Shown: positions 12,501-25,961, numbered from the stretch's first letter. The stretch: DNA of 64,000 nt from Daphnia pulex (GCF_021134715.1 NC_060019.1:13215583-13279582); one strand, 5' to 3'. The notes: a model not told the origin generated them from the sequence alone. Translations and numbers: made by a program.

Positions 12501-15500
12501 CGATTTTCTTTTTAAAAAAACTAAATTTTCTCACGGACTTTTTTTTTCTTTTTTTGAACGGAGGAAAAAGAAAAAGGAAAGGATTTTGATTTTCTTTCTT
12601 TATTTCCCCCTTCTCTTTTTATTTGTGAACGGAAAATAAAATTTAAAAAACCGCCGGAAGAAAACGTGTCGAAACGGCCGCTGCCCCAATCGTTGTTTCT
12701 CCCGGTAGCCATGGGAACGAAACGACTGGAAGAAGAAGAACCGATTCTTCTCTCTACATTTTCCCCCCGTCGTTTTCAGAGAACTAAAAGGAAAATGAAT
12801 CAGTGACGAAATCCAAGTGCTCCCGACTAGAAGAGAAGATTTCTATGCGCATTTGACAATATTTATTGAACTGGTAATCATCTAACAAACAAAAATGGGA
12901 GGGGGGATCATTTGAAATCAGAGAGTGGGAAAGTGTTTTCAACGAATGAAAAGAGACCAAAAAGTTGTAAATAAAAGCTCTTTGAATTGGAAAATTTAAA
13001 TTCGGATTATATTCAGCCAGGGTTTTATTATTATGAAATCCAACACTCGAAATAATCCAAGAAATTCAATTCAATAAGAAATCAAAAGCTCAACATTTTC
13101 CAACATCAAATTTCACATGTCACACGCAGTACACGTAGCCTGGGCTAAATAGGGAAAAACCAGAGGGACCGCAGTGGGGCCAACGATTCTCTCGACTGGA
13201 TTCACCGTTACTCTGAACTTTCAATTTTTCTTTCTTCATTTTCTTTCCTCCATATTTTTATAAGGTACGCTCAATCCGTTTACCTACCCGTATACTCTCC
13301 TTGCTCGATAAGACATGAAACAAGTTTCTTTTCTTTTACCTCACGGATAATAATAATAGTATTTCATTCACGCTCCGTTAAAAGCGCCCGCGCTGGAGCG
13401 TGGACGAAATTCGAACCTTTCAAACAAGAAACAAAAAAGCGTCGACGGATTGATGGAAGGAGGAAAAACTTTTTTTCTGTCCAGTTGGTCGAACTGTTTA
13501 ACGAGGCGAAAACCTGAACCCGAAACGAAATTCTCTCTGAGAAAGATGGACGGTCTGATGCTGATGACATTATGGCGTGAAAATGGGAGTAGGAACGACA
13601 TTACGCGGGCTGGATTCTGCTGGCCGACAACACGAAAAAAATTAAAATAATAAAAAAGTTAAGAATAAAAAAGAGTTCCGTTGTCCGAAACTTTTAACGT
13701 CGACTGGCGGCAAGGTGAAAATCATTACGACGGCGCACTCACAGGCCAGCCAGCCAGCCGGGCTTTTCTATATTATTTCCAGCATAATCGCTGCTGCTTT
13801 TTGGCTGAGCCGTTGCTATACGGCCGCTGCCTGAGCCGCGTTTGTCTTTTGTTCTTCTTCTTTTTCTCTCTCCGACTTGTAATCGGGCGGGTTGTAATAA
13901 ATAATTCCCACGATTAGAGCAATACGAGTGGAGAGACGCGCTCTGATGCCCCAGCCAAAAAGGACAGACCACTCAAAAAGAAGAAGAAGAAGAATGAAAG
14001 GAATTTGAAATCTCCCGACCGCCATAAACATACCGCAGACGGACGCAGACGAGAATCAAAGGGCATCTGCCCCAATCTTTTTCCCTTTTTCTTTTTCATT
14101 TAGTTGTTGTTGTTGTTGTTGTTGTTGTTTCAGGTTCGACTGGAAGACAAGATGAGGAATGTTGTTGTCATTTCTCTGATTATTTCACCGTTCCTTTGTC
14201 TTATTTGATGCCAAAATGACTCGAATGAATTTCTTTTCGCATTGAATTTTGATAACAGGAGGAATCGCAACGCGGATGGCAACGTCGATCCCGAGGAAGA
14301 GTCACGCCGGAAATTGGGCGGCATTTGGCCGCACAACATGTCGCCCATGTTCGCCCTGCTGGCCGCCACCCTGGGCCTCTTCAACGTCTCCCGTTTCGCC
14401 CTGTTGAGCATCGAGTACGGCGGCAATTTTATCGTCCAGTTTATGCTCCTGTCGTTCCTCTTTGGCATCCCGCTCCTCTGCTTTCACGCCTGCCTCGGCC
14501 AATTCCTCGGCTCCAACGTCATCGACATGTGGCGCATCTCGCCCATTTTCAAAGTAATTTTTACCTCTTTTTAAATGAATACGATTTAATACTATACTAA
14601 AACGAATGCATTGATTTCCATCAGGGAGTGGGCATCGCTCTGCTCATCGGCCAGGCCATCAGCGGCATCTACAGCATCGTCGGCGTGGCCTGGATGTTCT
14701 TCTACTTCCGCGATTCCTTCATCGCCCAGGAGGATCGCTACAAATGGTCAAAATGCTACGAGCAAATTCGCGGCTGCTCCCAACCTACCAACTACTCGTT
14801 CAGCCTCGAAGAAACCATTCCCGATTACTTCCAGTAAGACATGAATTGACTTATTTATTATTCGGTTCCGCCATGTTACACAAGGCCGAGCCGCCACACA
14901 TTTGAATATTTTTTCTTTTGGCCATTCTCAAAGTCGAAATGGCCTCGCAATAGACACCTTGATGGATAGTGTTAACCTCATCAAGTTAATTATACACAGG
15001 TGGAAATAACATTTTATTTTTTATCCACATTTTTCTAATCGTCATTGAAGGGCCCGGGTGTTGCAGCGCAGCGCTCCCTGGTCGCCGCCACTCAGCTTCA
15101 TGTCTCTCAAGTTTGAGCTGGCCTTCAACTTGGCCGTTATCTGGATGATCGTTTTCGTAGCCCTCGGCAAAGGTATCAATAAAAACACACACATGTTATA
15201 AAACTGATCAGATTGAACCATTTTGTCGTCATCTTTTTCATCTTTTTCTAAATGGTCTTTTTTTGAAAAATTATTATTCCATTTGTCGTTCGGATGGATG
15301 GATTGAATCCAGGGCTGCGTTCGTACGGCAAAGTGGTTTACGCCTTCGGCACTTTGCCCATTCTCGGCTATTTCATCATCTGCGTCAAGGTGCTGGGCTA
15401 CAGCTCGTCGGTGCCGACCAGCGGCGTTGGAGGCGTCCTCGACCGGACTCCTTGGAACGAGTTTTTCACAGACACCAAAGTACGTCGTCCGTTTGAATCA

Positions 15501-18500
15501 CTTGTCTTTTGGCTAACATAATGTAGAGTCAACCGGTGTAACTGTATAGTCGAGACACGCGATATGAGCTGCTTGCTTCCCCCCCCCCTTTACTTTATCC
15601 AACGGTACATTAAAAACAAAAAGAACCGGACAGAGATTTATTGACTTGATCCGGACGTTAAGAGCTCAACCGTTACACATTCGCTATTTTGATATGCGCA
15701 TATAAAAGTCTCTCGGTTCGTTGACTCTTTTAACGATTTTTTTCATTTTTTCTTTTACTTGTCCATCCATTCGTTTCTTCCTTCTGGCTCGTGTGTTATT
15801 TTTCCCCTCCCCAAATATTGTTATTAATGGGCAATGGCCGTTTTTTGTGTGTTGTCCATAGGTCTGGGTGATTGCAGCCCGCGAGGTGTTTATGACTTGG
15901 GGCATGTGCGGAGCCATCGTCATGCAAATCACGTCGCACAATCGGTACGGGCACAGCTTGCGGCGTGACATTACCGTCGTCATCGGTCTCACGCTCTTCG
16001 TCCTCATGTTGTCCGGCTTCCTGGCATCCGCCTGCTTACAAATCATCAACTCTAGAGGCCCTTACGAATACATCATGAGCTCATTCGGTATATCCATTTC
16101 TAATTGAATTTGAATTTTTTAAATTTTACCGCCAATTTTTTCGTTGCACAGAAACGGACAAGAGTTACAGATTCCTCAAGAATTTGCGATTCATGCGACA
16201 GCACCAACAGGCCAATCTTCTCAACAAGTATTGATTTTGACTCTGCTAATTGAATTGAATTATCTAATGAGTTTCTCAATTTTTCCTATTAAGGCAAGAG
16301 GAATTCCACAACAATTTGGTGATGGGAGTGGCTGTGCGTGAAGGTGATGACGGTCCGGGTGACCATTCGGGTTACCAGCCGATCCGACTGGCGACGGAAT
16401 TGTTTCCAGCCCTGGTGGCCATCATCGGTCCCACCGAGTTCTCACCTTTTTGGGCCGTCCTCTTTTACTTTTCCCTGGTGGCCTTTGGCATCGCCCAGCA
16501 GCTGGCCATTTGGCATTGCGTCATCAACGGCATCGTGGCCTTTCGCTCGTGTTGTCTCAAATCCTGGGAGACGACCATCACCTTTTGCACGTGCCTCGTT
16601 GGATTCTTCCTCTGCCTCCCCCTAGCCACCGAGGTGAGATGTTGTACAAATTTCGTCCATCTCTTTCTCTCCCGTTGCACGAAAATCCAAGACACGGCCG
16701 GCCATTATTCGTCGGGATATTGCGGGTTGATTGATGGGCCAGCTCGTCCTTAAGACGTCGGCACACAACCGGAAAAGTCAATACGTGATGATGACGCTCA
16801 TTCAAACTTGTGAATTGGCCTTGAGGCGCGTGCAATCCAGTCGGTTGTGTCTCCCTGATTTTCCATCGAGTCACGATTGAGTTTAATCATCGAGTCACGA
16901 TGTGTGTTTTATTCATTTTCCTAATTGTCTTTAATATTATTATTTGTGATTTAGTTGGGAATTTCCATCGTTTACCACCTGGATTACGTGGTGGGCTCGC
17001 TGTGGTGGCTCATGATCATCTACGTCGTCCAAATAGCGGCCGTCTTGATTGTTCGCGGTCGGCCGTACAATGGCGAAAGTATCGTGGCCGTCCTCGTCAA
17101 AGGGCCCGGCTGCATGGCCAACTGGTGCGTCCCCATGCTCACTTTCTCGTGGAGCGTCGTTTTGCCCGTTGGACTTTTGGTATTTGATTGATTTATTTAT
17201 TATGACATTCACTTTCGCTTCTTCTTCAATGGCCGTATGGCACTCATTTTCAATTGTTTTCTTATTTTCTTTTTAAAAATTGAATTATCGCAGGTGCTGA
17301 GTGTGTCGTCTTTCAAAATGGGCCATTTCTGCGACATGTTCAATTGGCGAATGACCGAAGGCTACGCTTATTGGCCCCTTTGGGCCCGTCAAGCTGGGTC
17401 CATGCTTCAATTGATTCCCATCCTTCTTATTCCGGCCGTCGGTCTCATCCAGTGCATCCGATATCTCTCTTCCGGCCCGTCTGACTTGTTTGATGTAAGA
17501 TGACATACAAAACAAAAAGACGATTCACCTTTGACTTTGTTTTTTTAAATAAATTTGCAGAGAATCAAATTACTTTACCGGCCAAACTTCCGAACGTACC
17601 TCATCCCGAGCCAGTCGTCTTCCCGCACTGCATCCAGGTCGTCGCGCAGTCAGCAGAGGAGCGAGCGGCGCAGATCGGGTCGTTCCTCACGATCCCGTTC
17701 GCGTTCGCCATCGCCTAATCCGGCAACGTTTCCCGATCCACCGCCCAAATACACTCCGCCTCCGACCTACAACACGGCCACTGGAGCGCGGTAATCCATC
17801 ATCTAAACAATATTTTCCATTTTTCCAATTTTATATTCCATTTGGTTTGATCGATACAGGATTGCCAAAATGTTGCGCGAGAGCATCCGGCGCAGTTTCC
17901 GCCAGATCCGCGACATGACGACCCCCGTCCACACTCCTGGCAACACGGTGACGAGCATGGCCGCCATGGCCGAAATGGATTTGGCAAGAGATCATCACCA
18001 CCAGACATCCATCACTTCCGCTTCCAGGCACTTGCCTCCAGCTTACACTTCCGTCATCCTGGAAATGCGTAGCCACGGATCGGAAAGTCTCCGTCCAGGC
18101 ATTCTCAGTGACCGTCTTTCCCAGTTGGTGGACTGCGAAAGTACCGAAGCCTCGACGTCCGGAAGCAGCAGCGCTTGTTCCAGCACGACCGATTGCACTG
18201 GTAATGGAACGTCCAGTTCCAGCAGCTCAGACACGACGAGCAGCAGCAGTGCTCCCATGACGGCAGCCGAGCTGACCCGCCTCTTGCGCGAATCCTTCCG
18301 CCGCAGTGCTCGCAGCAGTTTGCGCTTCATCCGGAAGAACATGGCCAAGCCATCCGCCGACACGGAGCGGTCCGTCACCGATGATGACGACACGACCGAC
18401 ACGGACCAAGGTGGTGGCCGTCATTTGGTCAACGGGGCCGTCCGCATCCACCGCGACCCGTCGCTGTCCAATGTCGTCGTCACTTTACCCAACGCCACTG

Positions 18501-18526
18501 GCAATCATTCGGAAAGTATCGCCTGA
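9597..18526 (+). CDS. bdg: SLC6-family sodium-dependent transporter, bedraggled-like, 14 coding exons
   Basis: Predicted plasma-membrane Na+-coupled solute carrier with 12 membrane segments; the substrate is unknown. Coding exons: 9597-9815, 10370-10550, 11245-12253, 14259-14553, 14625-14833, 15051-15172, 15313-15479, 15862-16087, 16152-16227, 16294-16633, 16955-17179, 17294-17494, 17561-17790, 17860-18526. All phases close, giving 1388 residues. Residues 1-470 are Ser/Gln/Gly-rich low complexity. TM1 follows about residue 495 and keeps Asn and Arg in FNVSRFAL, but lacks the usual WRFPY. The C-tail after about residue 1090 has an RS-rich stretch and two PPxY motifs (PPKY, PPTY). The long N-terminus and the altered TM1 fit the insect bedraggled type better than classic neurotransmitter transporters. 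The ATG at 9597 lies 11 bases inside an exon preceded by an acceptor, and the frame stays open upstream, so an earlier start exon is possible. Exons are clearly more GC-rich than those of the other genes here. Confidence 0.85.
10553..10572 (+). repeat. CAA microsatellite at an intron 5' end
   Basis: About six AAC/CAA units lie immediately after the donor site of the second SLC6 coding exon. It is a simple repeat and no function is implied. Confidence 0.8.
14103..14129 (+). repeat. (GTT)9 microsatellite in SLC6 intron 3
   Basis: Nine perfect GTT units sit in the 2.0-kb intron between the exons ending at 12253 and starting at 14259. That intron otherwise shows no coding signal. Confidence 0.9.
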
Positions 18527-21500
18527 GCCGCCACCCCGCAGCTTCTCCTGCCTTATACACCTTGGATTTTTTGTCCGGCCTCTCTCGTTTCCGTCCGTCC
18601 CGATCTGTTTTTAATCATCGAACAATTCCCGCGCAATTCTTATCTCTGTAAAAAAAAGGGAAAAATTATTATTTTTGGAGTGACGTCGATTTTTTGAGCA
18701 GCCCCGTATCATTGCGTCACTAAATGTTGTGCCCAGTCGAGCGATTGTTGCGCTACAACTGGAGCTCTCTTTCTCTTTCTTTGTATATTTTAACGAAAGA
18801 GCGTTGGGACTTTGCGATTGCATCAAATAGCAGCAGCAGCAGCTAAACCACAAAGGGAAATTGGGCTAAATGCCGACCAAGTGAAATGTGGTAATCGAAA
18901 GTTTGATGACGTGCCTTTTTTCTTTTTTTCCCCAAACGAATGGGGTCAACAGCCACGTTGTTTGGCTATTTGATCAGACTAAACAAAACAAAAAAACACA
19001 TATAAAATTAATGCGAATAATATCTAATTCGGATGACAATTCCACGATTTCTTTATTATGTGGGACAAAAACAGGATTTCTAACATTTGGCTTGAATTTT
19101 ATTTGCGACTTATTTTGTTGTGTGTATTTTTACAGTGTATGATTCGTGTGTGTCGATGTACAGACCTAGTCAGATGAAACCGCGCCTGCATTTTTCTGTC
19201 GCCTCTTTTGTTGTCTGATGATTTGACGGTAAGTTTTCATTTGAGACTCTCTCAACGTCCGACGATTTTTTCCATCATTTTTTTTTTTAAATTGTGTAAT
19301 TTCGCGTACAATTTTCTCTTGTTGATTTTGACGTTTTCACCTTTCCCTCCTCGCCGCCTCTCTCTCCTTGACCTTAATTGACCGTTTGATTTTCCTCATT
19401 GAATTATTATTGCTGATGTCTACGTATTAAACGCCTTTAATCGGTTCAATTCGTCGATTGAATTCAATCCCATGGGGGAATGAGAGCCGTTTGAACTTGG
19501 CGCCATTTTGGGTCCGATGATTATGAACGTCAACTAGACTCAGACTGGTTTCCTGGGTACGAATCAATTCAACTCCTGTACCATATGGTGAGCTCTGCAT
19601 TCGAGAATTGATATCACGCAGCTTATTTTCCAAACGGTGTTTCACAATTGCACCGTGACCGTTTCTACCTAATTTGATTCTCAACCGGATGGAGAAAATC
19701 ACGGAAGCCTGTTTTTATTTACAGCGATTTACAGCAGAACAAGGCTCACGCTAATCTCAATGAGGAAACTGCTACATTATTATTATTATTATATTTTCTA
19801 TATTTAAATGCTTGCAATGCTCCTGCTGAGGTCGACAATCTCCTCGGGGATCGCTTCCGTTGCCACACCTGTTGTTCTTTGTTCTCCGTTAATTATTTTT
19901 CTGGTTTTCTTCCAGCACATACTATATAGCTATAGGGGCAGGCAGAGAGGTGCTCATTGACTTGATCCAGCTCAGCAGGCGGAGCAGGCGTGATTGGGTA
20001 ATTGGGTACCGGTACATGGATGGACTCGAATTCGCACCGTTTTGTCAGGAATGACGGAAATGAAATGCTGTTGGTGCTGCCCGTCGAAATAATTGCACCG
20101 CCATTTGCATAGTTTTTCGTGCTCTGTATTTATCCAGGTGAACATTCCGTCTGGATTCGTGCAAGCTTTTTGATTGAACAAATAGCTCACGCACGACGAA
20201 TGAGCTGTCATTATATTCGTCTCGTTTCAATCCTTGGCTGCAATTTATTCTTGATGCAAAATTCCATAAATGATTTCTAGTTGTTTCAGTCACGAAGGCT
20301 TCGGACCATTTCCCGCCAAACAAAAGGGTCTCAACAGCTTAAATCCAACCTTGGAACAGATGAGTGACAGCAGCAGCGGTAACGACAAACATTTCCACGT
20401 GTCACGCCATTCTAATCATATAGTAGCTGTCGTGTAACTATTTAGGACATATGCAGTTTCATTGGATAATTTCGCTGCACCAGCGTGTGAAAGTATCCAG
20501 TGACTTTCATTTGAGACTACGCTAGAGGAAAGCTATATACTCGTACCTTATTAAAATGGGATTAGATCAGCCAAACCAATTTAAAAAAGAAAACTATACA
20601 ATAGTTTCCGTTTAAAAACTCGATATCGGAAAATTGCGCAGTCGATTTTCAAACGATTCGAGCGAATGGAATTGGCATGTAACAAGTTTTTCTTTACCAT
20701 ATGTACAAATGACGCACATGGAAACTCGTTATTTATATAAGAAAACTGGAAAACTGCAACGAAAAAGTTGTCAAAAGACATATCAATGGAAACCGGATTA
20801 ACTCGTTATTCATGGATTTTGGGTTATTTTACATCAAACCAACTAATCATCGTGATTACAGCATGTCTTTTATTATAAGACGCACACGAAAAATGGGACT
20901 TTTCATTTTCCGCCTACAGCCCTACATTGCCATCGGTTTGTGCAACGAAGATAAAATTCTACTCACATTCTTGGCGGAGTAGATTAGGTTATTCAGCGAA
21001 ACATGAAAAATGGTACATTGCCTTTTGAAAGAGCGAGTGGAATCTCATTAAATCAAGGCTGAATCAATGGCAGGGAGTGCCTGCTATCATGTCAGTTGCT
21101 GGATCAGAAACTAATAAACCGACTTGTACTCCATCTCAAATATACTACACTCCTTATCCCTGAGGTATATTTATATACGAAGGTCCTTAACAATATAGGG
21201 TGTGGGGTATAGGGGGTAGGGTAGTAGTAGCTAGTAGTGAAATTCAGAGGGTTTAATGTCCATTTAGTAATCCTTTATACGTTTCTTCCCTGAATGACCA
21301 ATCGTCACCAAATTTTGTACATAATTCTGTCAAAATTTGATACATTGCGTAGCGGGGTTTTCATTTGTTTTTATTACTGTTTTAGAAATTTAATTTGCGT
21401 ATGTATTACCTAGCTGGTTGCCGAATCCAAGTTAGTGAATTCGCTTTGTTTGCTTAACCTTCTAACTGTCAGTGTAGTGCAGTCAGTTCTCAGTAGTGTC

Positions 21501-21782
21501 AACAACTAGAGAAAAAATTTGTTTTCAGAAGAATTCTTAAAGTGGACTGCTGATTAAACTGGAAAACTATTTCGAGCAACATCTAGCAAATTCTTTGAAT
21601 CATGACAGTAGAAGAAACCCTTCGGGTAATCATTATTATTAGAGTAACTTCATAAGCACAATGCTTTCTCCTTTGTGTTTGTAATTTAATACGCAATTCA
21701 ACACGAGTAAAGAGAACAAAGTGAAGAAGAAAAAGTGAGATTAAAGTGGTTTGTGATAAGTTATTCTTGAATTTTAACAGTT
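18527..21782. other. 3' flank of the SLC6 gene and intergenic DNA
   Basis: No gene could be supported on either strand. The first part is probably 3' UTR of the SLC6 gene. An ATT microsatellite lies near 19776-19791, and a G-rich stretch of GGGTA-like units near 21199-21225. An arthropod initiator-like TCAGT occurs near 21485, ahead of the composite relic, but it is too short a motif to call a promoter. Confidence 0.5.
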
Positions 21783-22177
21783 TTGATATATTTTACTAAA
21801 TTTTACAATGTAGAGGACAAGTATACCTGCCAAGTCGTCAAAGAATCTGGACCATTTGTCAAATTTCAGCTAGAGTGGCACTTGCCACAGCACAGTACAA
21901 ATCGGTATGTCAAATTTGCAGACAACATTCATAGTGCCTGCTCTGCTCAACTCCTAATGCAATATTCTCTTTGAAACACAGCATGCATGATATACTAAAC
22001 AAGCCAGGAGCTATCAACACCCTTCACCTGACAATCCCAAAGTTTCAGGAGTCTGATAGTGGAAAGTACCGTTGTGTTCAGAGGTCTATTACTACCATCA
22101 AAGTTTTTGAAATGATTTCAGCCGTTTCCAAAAAAACTCTTCATTTTTCATCAGCACAGAGACTTTTTGTTGGGTAA
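21783..22177 (+). pseudogene. Ig-like domain fragment, two exons, probably a relic
   Basis: Two exon-like pieces, about 21800-21903 and 21982-22080, are separated by a short GT-AG intron. Together they read as part of an immunoglobulin fold: a Cys in YTCQVV, a Trp in LEWHLP, then DSGKYRCVQ, the DxGxYxC hallmark of the last strands. There is no convincing start, signal peptide or membrane segment. It runs straight into dehydrogenase-like sequence. The parent could be an Ig-containing receptor of the VEGFR/PVR type, but this is uncertain. It looks like one piece of a patchwork relic spanning 21.8-24.85 kb. Confidence 0.4.
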
Positions 22178-22250
22178 ATAAGTTTTAAAAGACTATAAAT
22201 GAGTTAAAACTAAGCGTACAACATTTATATATACGTTTGCCCACTTTATA

Positions 22251-22520
22251 GGAAATCATTTGTTAGATTTTTGGGTGGACCATCTATTATTCAAAAACCT
22301 ATTGCTCAGCCAATTAATTTGGCAAATGAACCTATTTTAGGTAAAAGTTAAAATTACTTATGATTTGGTGGTTTCATTTTTTTTAATCATATTTAGGTTA
22401 TTTGAAAAGCAGCGAAGAAAGAGTTGCCTTGGAAAATGCATTACAACATAGGCAATCTACTGTTGAAGAAATTCCAATTGTTATTGATGGCAAAGAATAT
22501 TGGACTGATGTTCATTTTAA
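22251..22520 (+). pseudogene. N-terminal fragment of delta-1-pyrroline-5-carboxylate dehydrogenase
   Basis: The parent enzyme (ALDH4A1/P5CDH) oxidises glutamate semialdehyde to glutamate in mitochondria during proline breakdown. Exon-like sequence up to 22339 and from 22397 reads NEPILGY, then SSEERVALENAL, then IPIVIDGKEYWTD, matching the family just after its transit peptide. A GT-AG intron is retained between the pieces, so this is genomic rather than retrotransposed DNA. Similarity stops after WTD near 22520 and the next matching sequence is importin-11, so the aldehyde-dehydrogenase core is missing here. The matching C-terminal half appears at 24062-24849. Confidence 0.7.
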
Positions 22521-22555
22521 CTTCATGTGGTTAATCAAACATGATTTGTTTTCAG

Positions 22556-23939
22556 ATATGACTATCCCAAGGAATGGCCAGAATTGCTGCCTTCCCTCTT
22601 GCATCTTGTGAGAACTGAAGATGATTTGGTTCAACAAAGAGCCTTGCTGTACTTGCATCATGTGACAAAATCTCTTGCCTCTAAAAGACTGGCAGGTGAT
22701 CGACGCGCGTTCCAGGATCTGAGTTCCGAAATGTACAGCTATGTTTGCGCCCTTTATAGTCATCTGAGTCAAACGCTTCTGCAACAAGTAACCATTTCCA
22801 ATCAGATTTTTATGCAAGACCGATCTGAACTTTTTCTTTTTTTGTGTGTGTTATAATGTAGATGGAGGCGCGTAATGCTGAAATAGTTGGGGCTACGATG
22901 GAGAAAGCATTACTGTGTTTGCGCGTTATCCGTAAATTGACTGTTCATGGTTTTAAGACACCTCATCAAACCAATACTGTTATGGAATTCGTTCAGAGTT
23001 TTACGAGCGAATTAAAAACCTTCTCCAATACCGTAAGTGGAGGAAACCAAATCACTTGACCGTCAGTCTAATCATTTCTGTTTTGCAGGTCAAGTTGTTC
23101 TTTCCAATGACCCATTGTTGGCGTTGTGCGAAAAATATTTGGTTGTTCAGTGCAAGGTTATCCGGGATCTCCTAGACTTCCATCCTTTTTCCTTTGTCCC
23201 GTTTATCCGTATGACCGTAGAATTCGTTCTTCACTATTTGTTCCAACCAGAGAACCAAGTTCTACTCTTCGATTCCTTTGTTGTGCAGTCCCTAAATCTG
23301 GTGAAGGGCATTGCACTTTGTGCCGAATATAGACCAGGAAAGATTATCGAATGTATCTTTCACATTTTTCGTCTCAAATTTAACTATGACTTAATTTTTA
23401 ACTGGTTGTCATTTCAGATACCAAGAGCCTGCCACTCTTGAGGCCTATCGCATAAAGTCGGAAGTTTTTACACCTGAATCACTCATTGATGTGCCGTCAA
23501 TTAATTGAAAATTATTTGCTGCTGTCACAAGAGGATCTACATGTCTGGGAAACAAATCCGGAAGAATTTGGTAATTAGACTGATTTTGTAATTCCTTAAT
23601 TTTTAATTTAAAAAATGTATTTGTTTTACTAGCCGCTGAAGAAGGTGGAGAAGCTTGGAAATACAGTCTTAGGGTGTGTATACTGAATTATAAATATTGT
23701 ATTGCGACTATGAATTCTGTCGTTTTTTTAGCCTTGTACGGGATGTTTATTTCTAAGTCTCTTCCACGAATATCAATTGATCTTGAGTCCCGTACTGATT
23801 TCGATGCTTAACGAGAGCATGGGACTGATACCACCAGATGATATGAATCGTATAATCAAGAAGGATGCACTTTACAATGCTATTGGACTTGCAGCCTTTG
23901 AATTACTCGATGAGGTGGATTTTGATCACTGGTTTAGTC
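22556..23939 (+). pseudogene. Importin-11 fragment with introns, frameshifted
   Basis: Importin-11 is a karyopherin-beta nuclear import receptor made of HEAT repeats. Exon-like blocks at 22556-22787, 22862-23032, 23089-23355, 23418-23571, 23633-23674 and 23732-23939 match its N-terminal third in order: EWPELLPSLLHLV, HHVTKSLASKRLAGDRR, HPFSFVPFIRMTVEFV, then EAWKYSLRPCTG and NAIGLAAFELLDEVDFD. Splice sites are retained, so this is a copy of genomic DNA. The coding frame is broken: block 3 is out of phase with block 2, block 4 is out of phase with block 3, and within block 4 the frame slips near 23490, followed by a stop. Both ends are missing. It lies inside the dehydrogenase relic. Confidence 0.75.
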
Positions 23940-24061
23940 AGGTTAGTAACATTTGAAAACTATTCGTAACAGTAACTGATTCCCTTCCATGGTTGTCATT
24001 TTTCGAACTTCAGATTATGTGGCCCTATTCCGCTCTTCAACCATTCTTTATTTAAGAATAG

Positions 24062-24849
<788 letters not shown>

Positions 24850-25502
24850 AATCACCAACATACTCAAGTTTGAAAAAATAAGTTTTGATTTTCGCAACAA
24901 TTTTATTTAATTTTCTAAAAATAAAACATTCATGGTTCCGATGTGTGATAAACTGTTATAATTAAATAAATTGATTTCTACTGCCAAATAGTGTATTTTT
25001 TAATATAATCATGAATGGTGTACAGACCTGAAAAATGTCTGTTTCTAGTCTGTAAAATAGTCAACTCAACGCTGCTTCTTGGGATTGGGAAAATGTTGTT
25101 GTTCGAGCAAATAGATAATTTTCCATTTCTAGTATTGTTAATACAAAATTACATGTAGATGTTTTTTTTTCGTTAGGATCCACTCCCCGGCGTTTAAAAA
25201 ATGCCCGAAGGACATTACCGAAGGAATCTTGTTAGAGTGTATAATGTGACCATTTTTGGTTGGTCTTTTAATTATTTCTCAAGAATACCACGGCTATGAA
25301 TGGACACTTGGTATTTCGTATGTATATTATTTGAAACAGAATCAGTTTACACGGAAATGGAGATTAGTACATAATCTTAACTGGTATCGCTTTGAAATGT
25401 GTACAAACGGTGACGTTACATCAGCCTTTCATTGAGAATTTAATCAAAACTGAAAAAATAAAGTTACAACAAGAAAAGAAGGACATATGTTGCTCCTCTC
25501 TC
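24850..25502. other. Intergenic DNA without a supported gene
   Basis: AT-rich sequence between the composite relic and the small PPxY protein gene. Several AATAAA-like hexamers occur near 24920-24970. On the minus strand, the part nearest 25502 is probably 3' UTR of the PPxY gene. Confidence 0.5.
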
Positions 25503-25961
25503 TTACATGTCGGAGTGGCAACAAAGTTGAGAGGAATGACAAGTAGCATTATGACAATCAGGATTGCTGCCATCAGGATTGATAAGACTCATGGCTTCTT
25601 CATAAGTCGGCGGTGATTCCACATCTGGTTCACTCGTTATCAGAGCAGCAGTTGCGTGATGTGGCTGCTGGTGATGATTGACGACGAATTTGGGGGCATT
25701 ATTAGACGAGTCGACGCAAATGACGTAGAGTCCTTCGGGAAAACGCTGATGGCCAATCCCGCCCAACTGTTGCACATCTCCACTGTTGAGCCTAGGAGCA
25801 ACAGCCATTGCCTGGGCATAGTCGAGCGGCATCCGAGATCCTAGCATTGGGTGATTACAGCGGGTGCTCAAACATTCACTCAGAAAGCAGAGACTTTTCA
25901 AAATGACAACCACTGCCACAGCTACTCCTAAGGCTATTAGACCAGCAAACAGGAGATCCAT
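25503..25961 (-). CDS. Small single-pass membrane protein with a PPxY motif
   Basis: An intronless frame of 152 residues starts at the ATG at 25961. Residues about 4-24 (FAGLIALGVAVAVVVIL) form one hydrophobic segment close to the N-terminus, followed by a Cys cluster (CFLSECLSTRC). The rest is soluble. Near residue 120 it has SPPTYEEA, a PPxY motif of the kind bound by WW domains of Nedd4-type ubiquitin ligases or their adaptors; the Cys/His-rich tail ends in CCHSDM. The layout (short outside part, TM, cysteines, PPxY tail) recalls small Nedd4-adaptor membrane proteins, but no family is recognised. It could be one exon of a larger gene, since an upstream exon is not excluded. Its 5' end faces POMP. 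Confidence 0.65.
   Translation of the reverse strand: MDLLFAGLIALGVAVAVVVILKSLCFLSECLSTRCNHPMLGSRMPLDYAQAMAVAPRLNSGDVQQLGGIGHQRFPEGLYVICVDSSNNAPKFVVNHHQQPHHATAALITSEPDVESPPTYEEAMSLINPDGSNPDCHNATCHSSQLCCHSDM

Noticed and set aside
14134-14156. Extra SLC6 exon after an AG at 14133
   Set aside because: In the phase required by the preceding exon it meets a stop codon at once, whereas direct splicing 12253 to 14259 keeps the frame.
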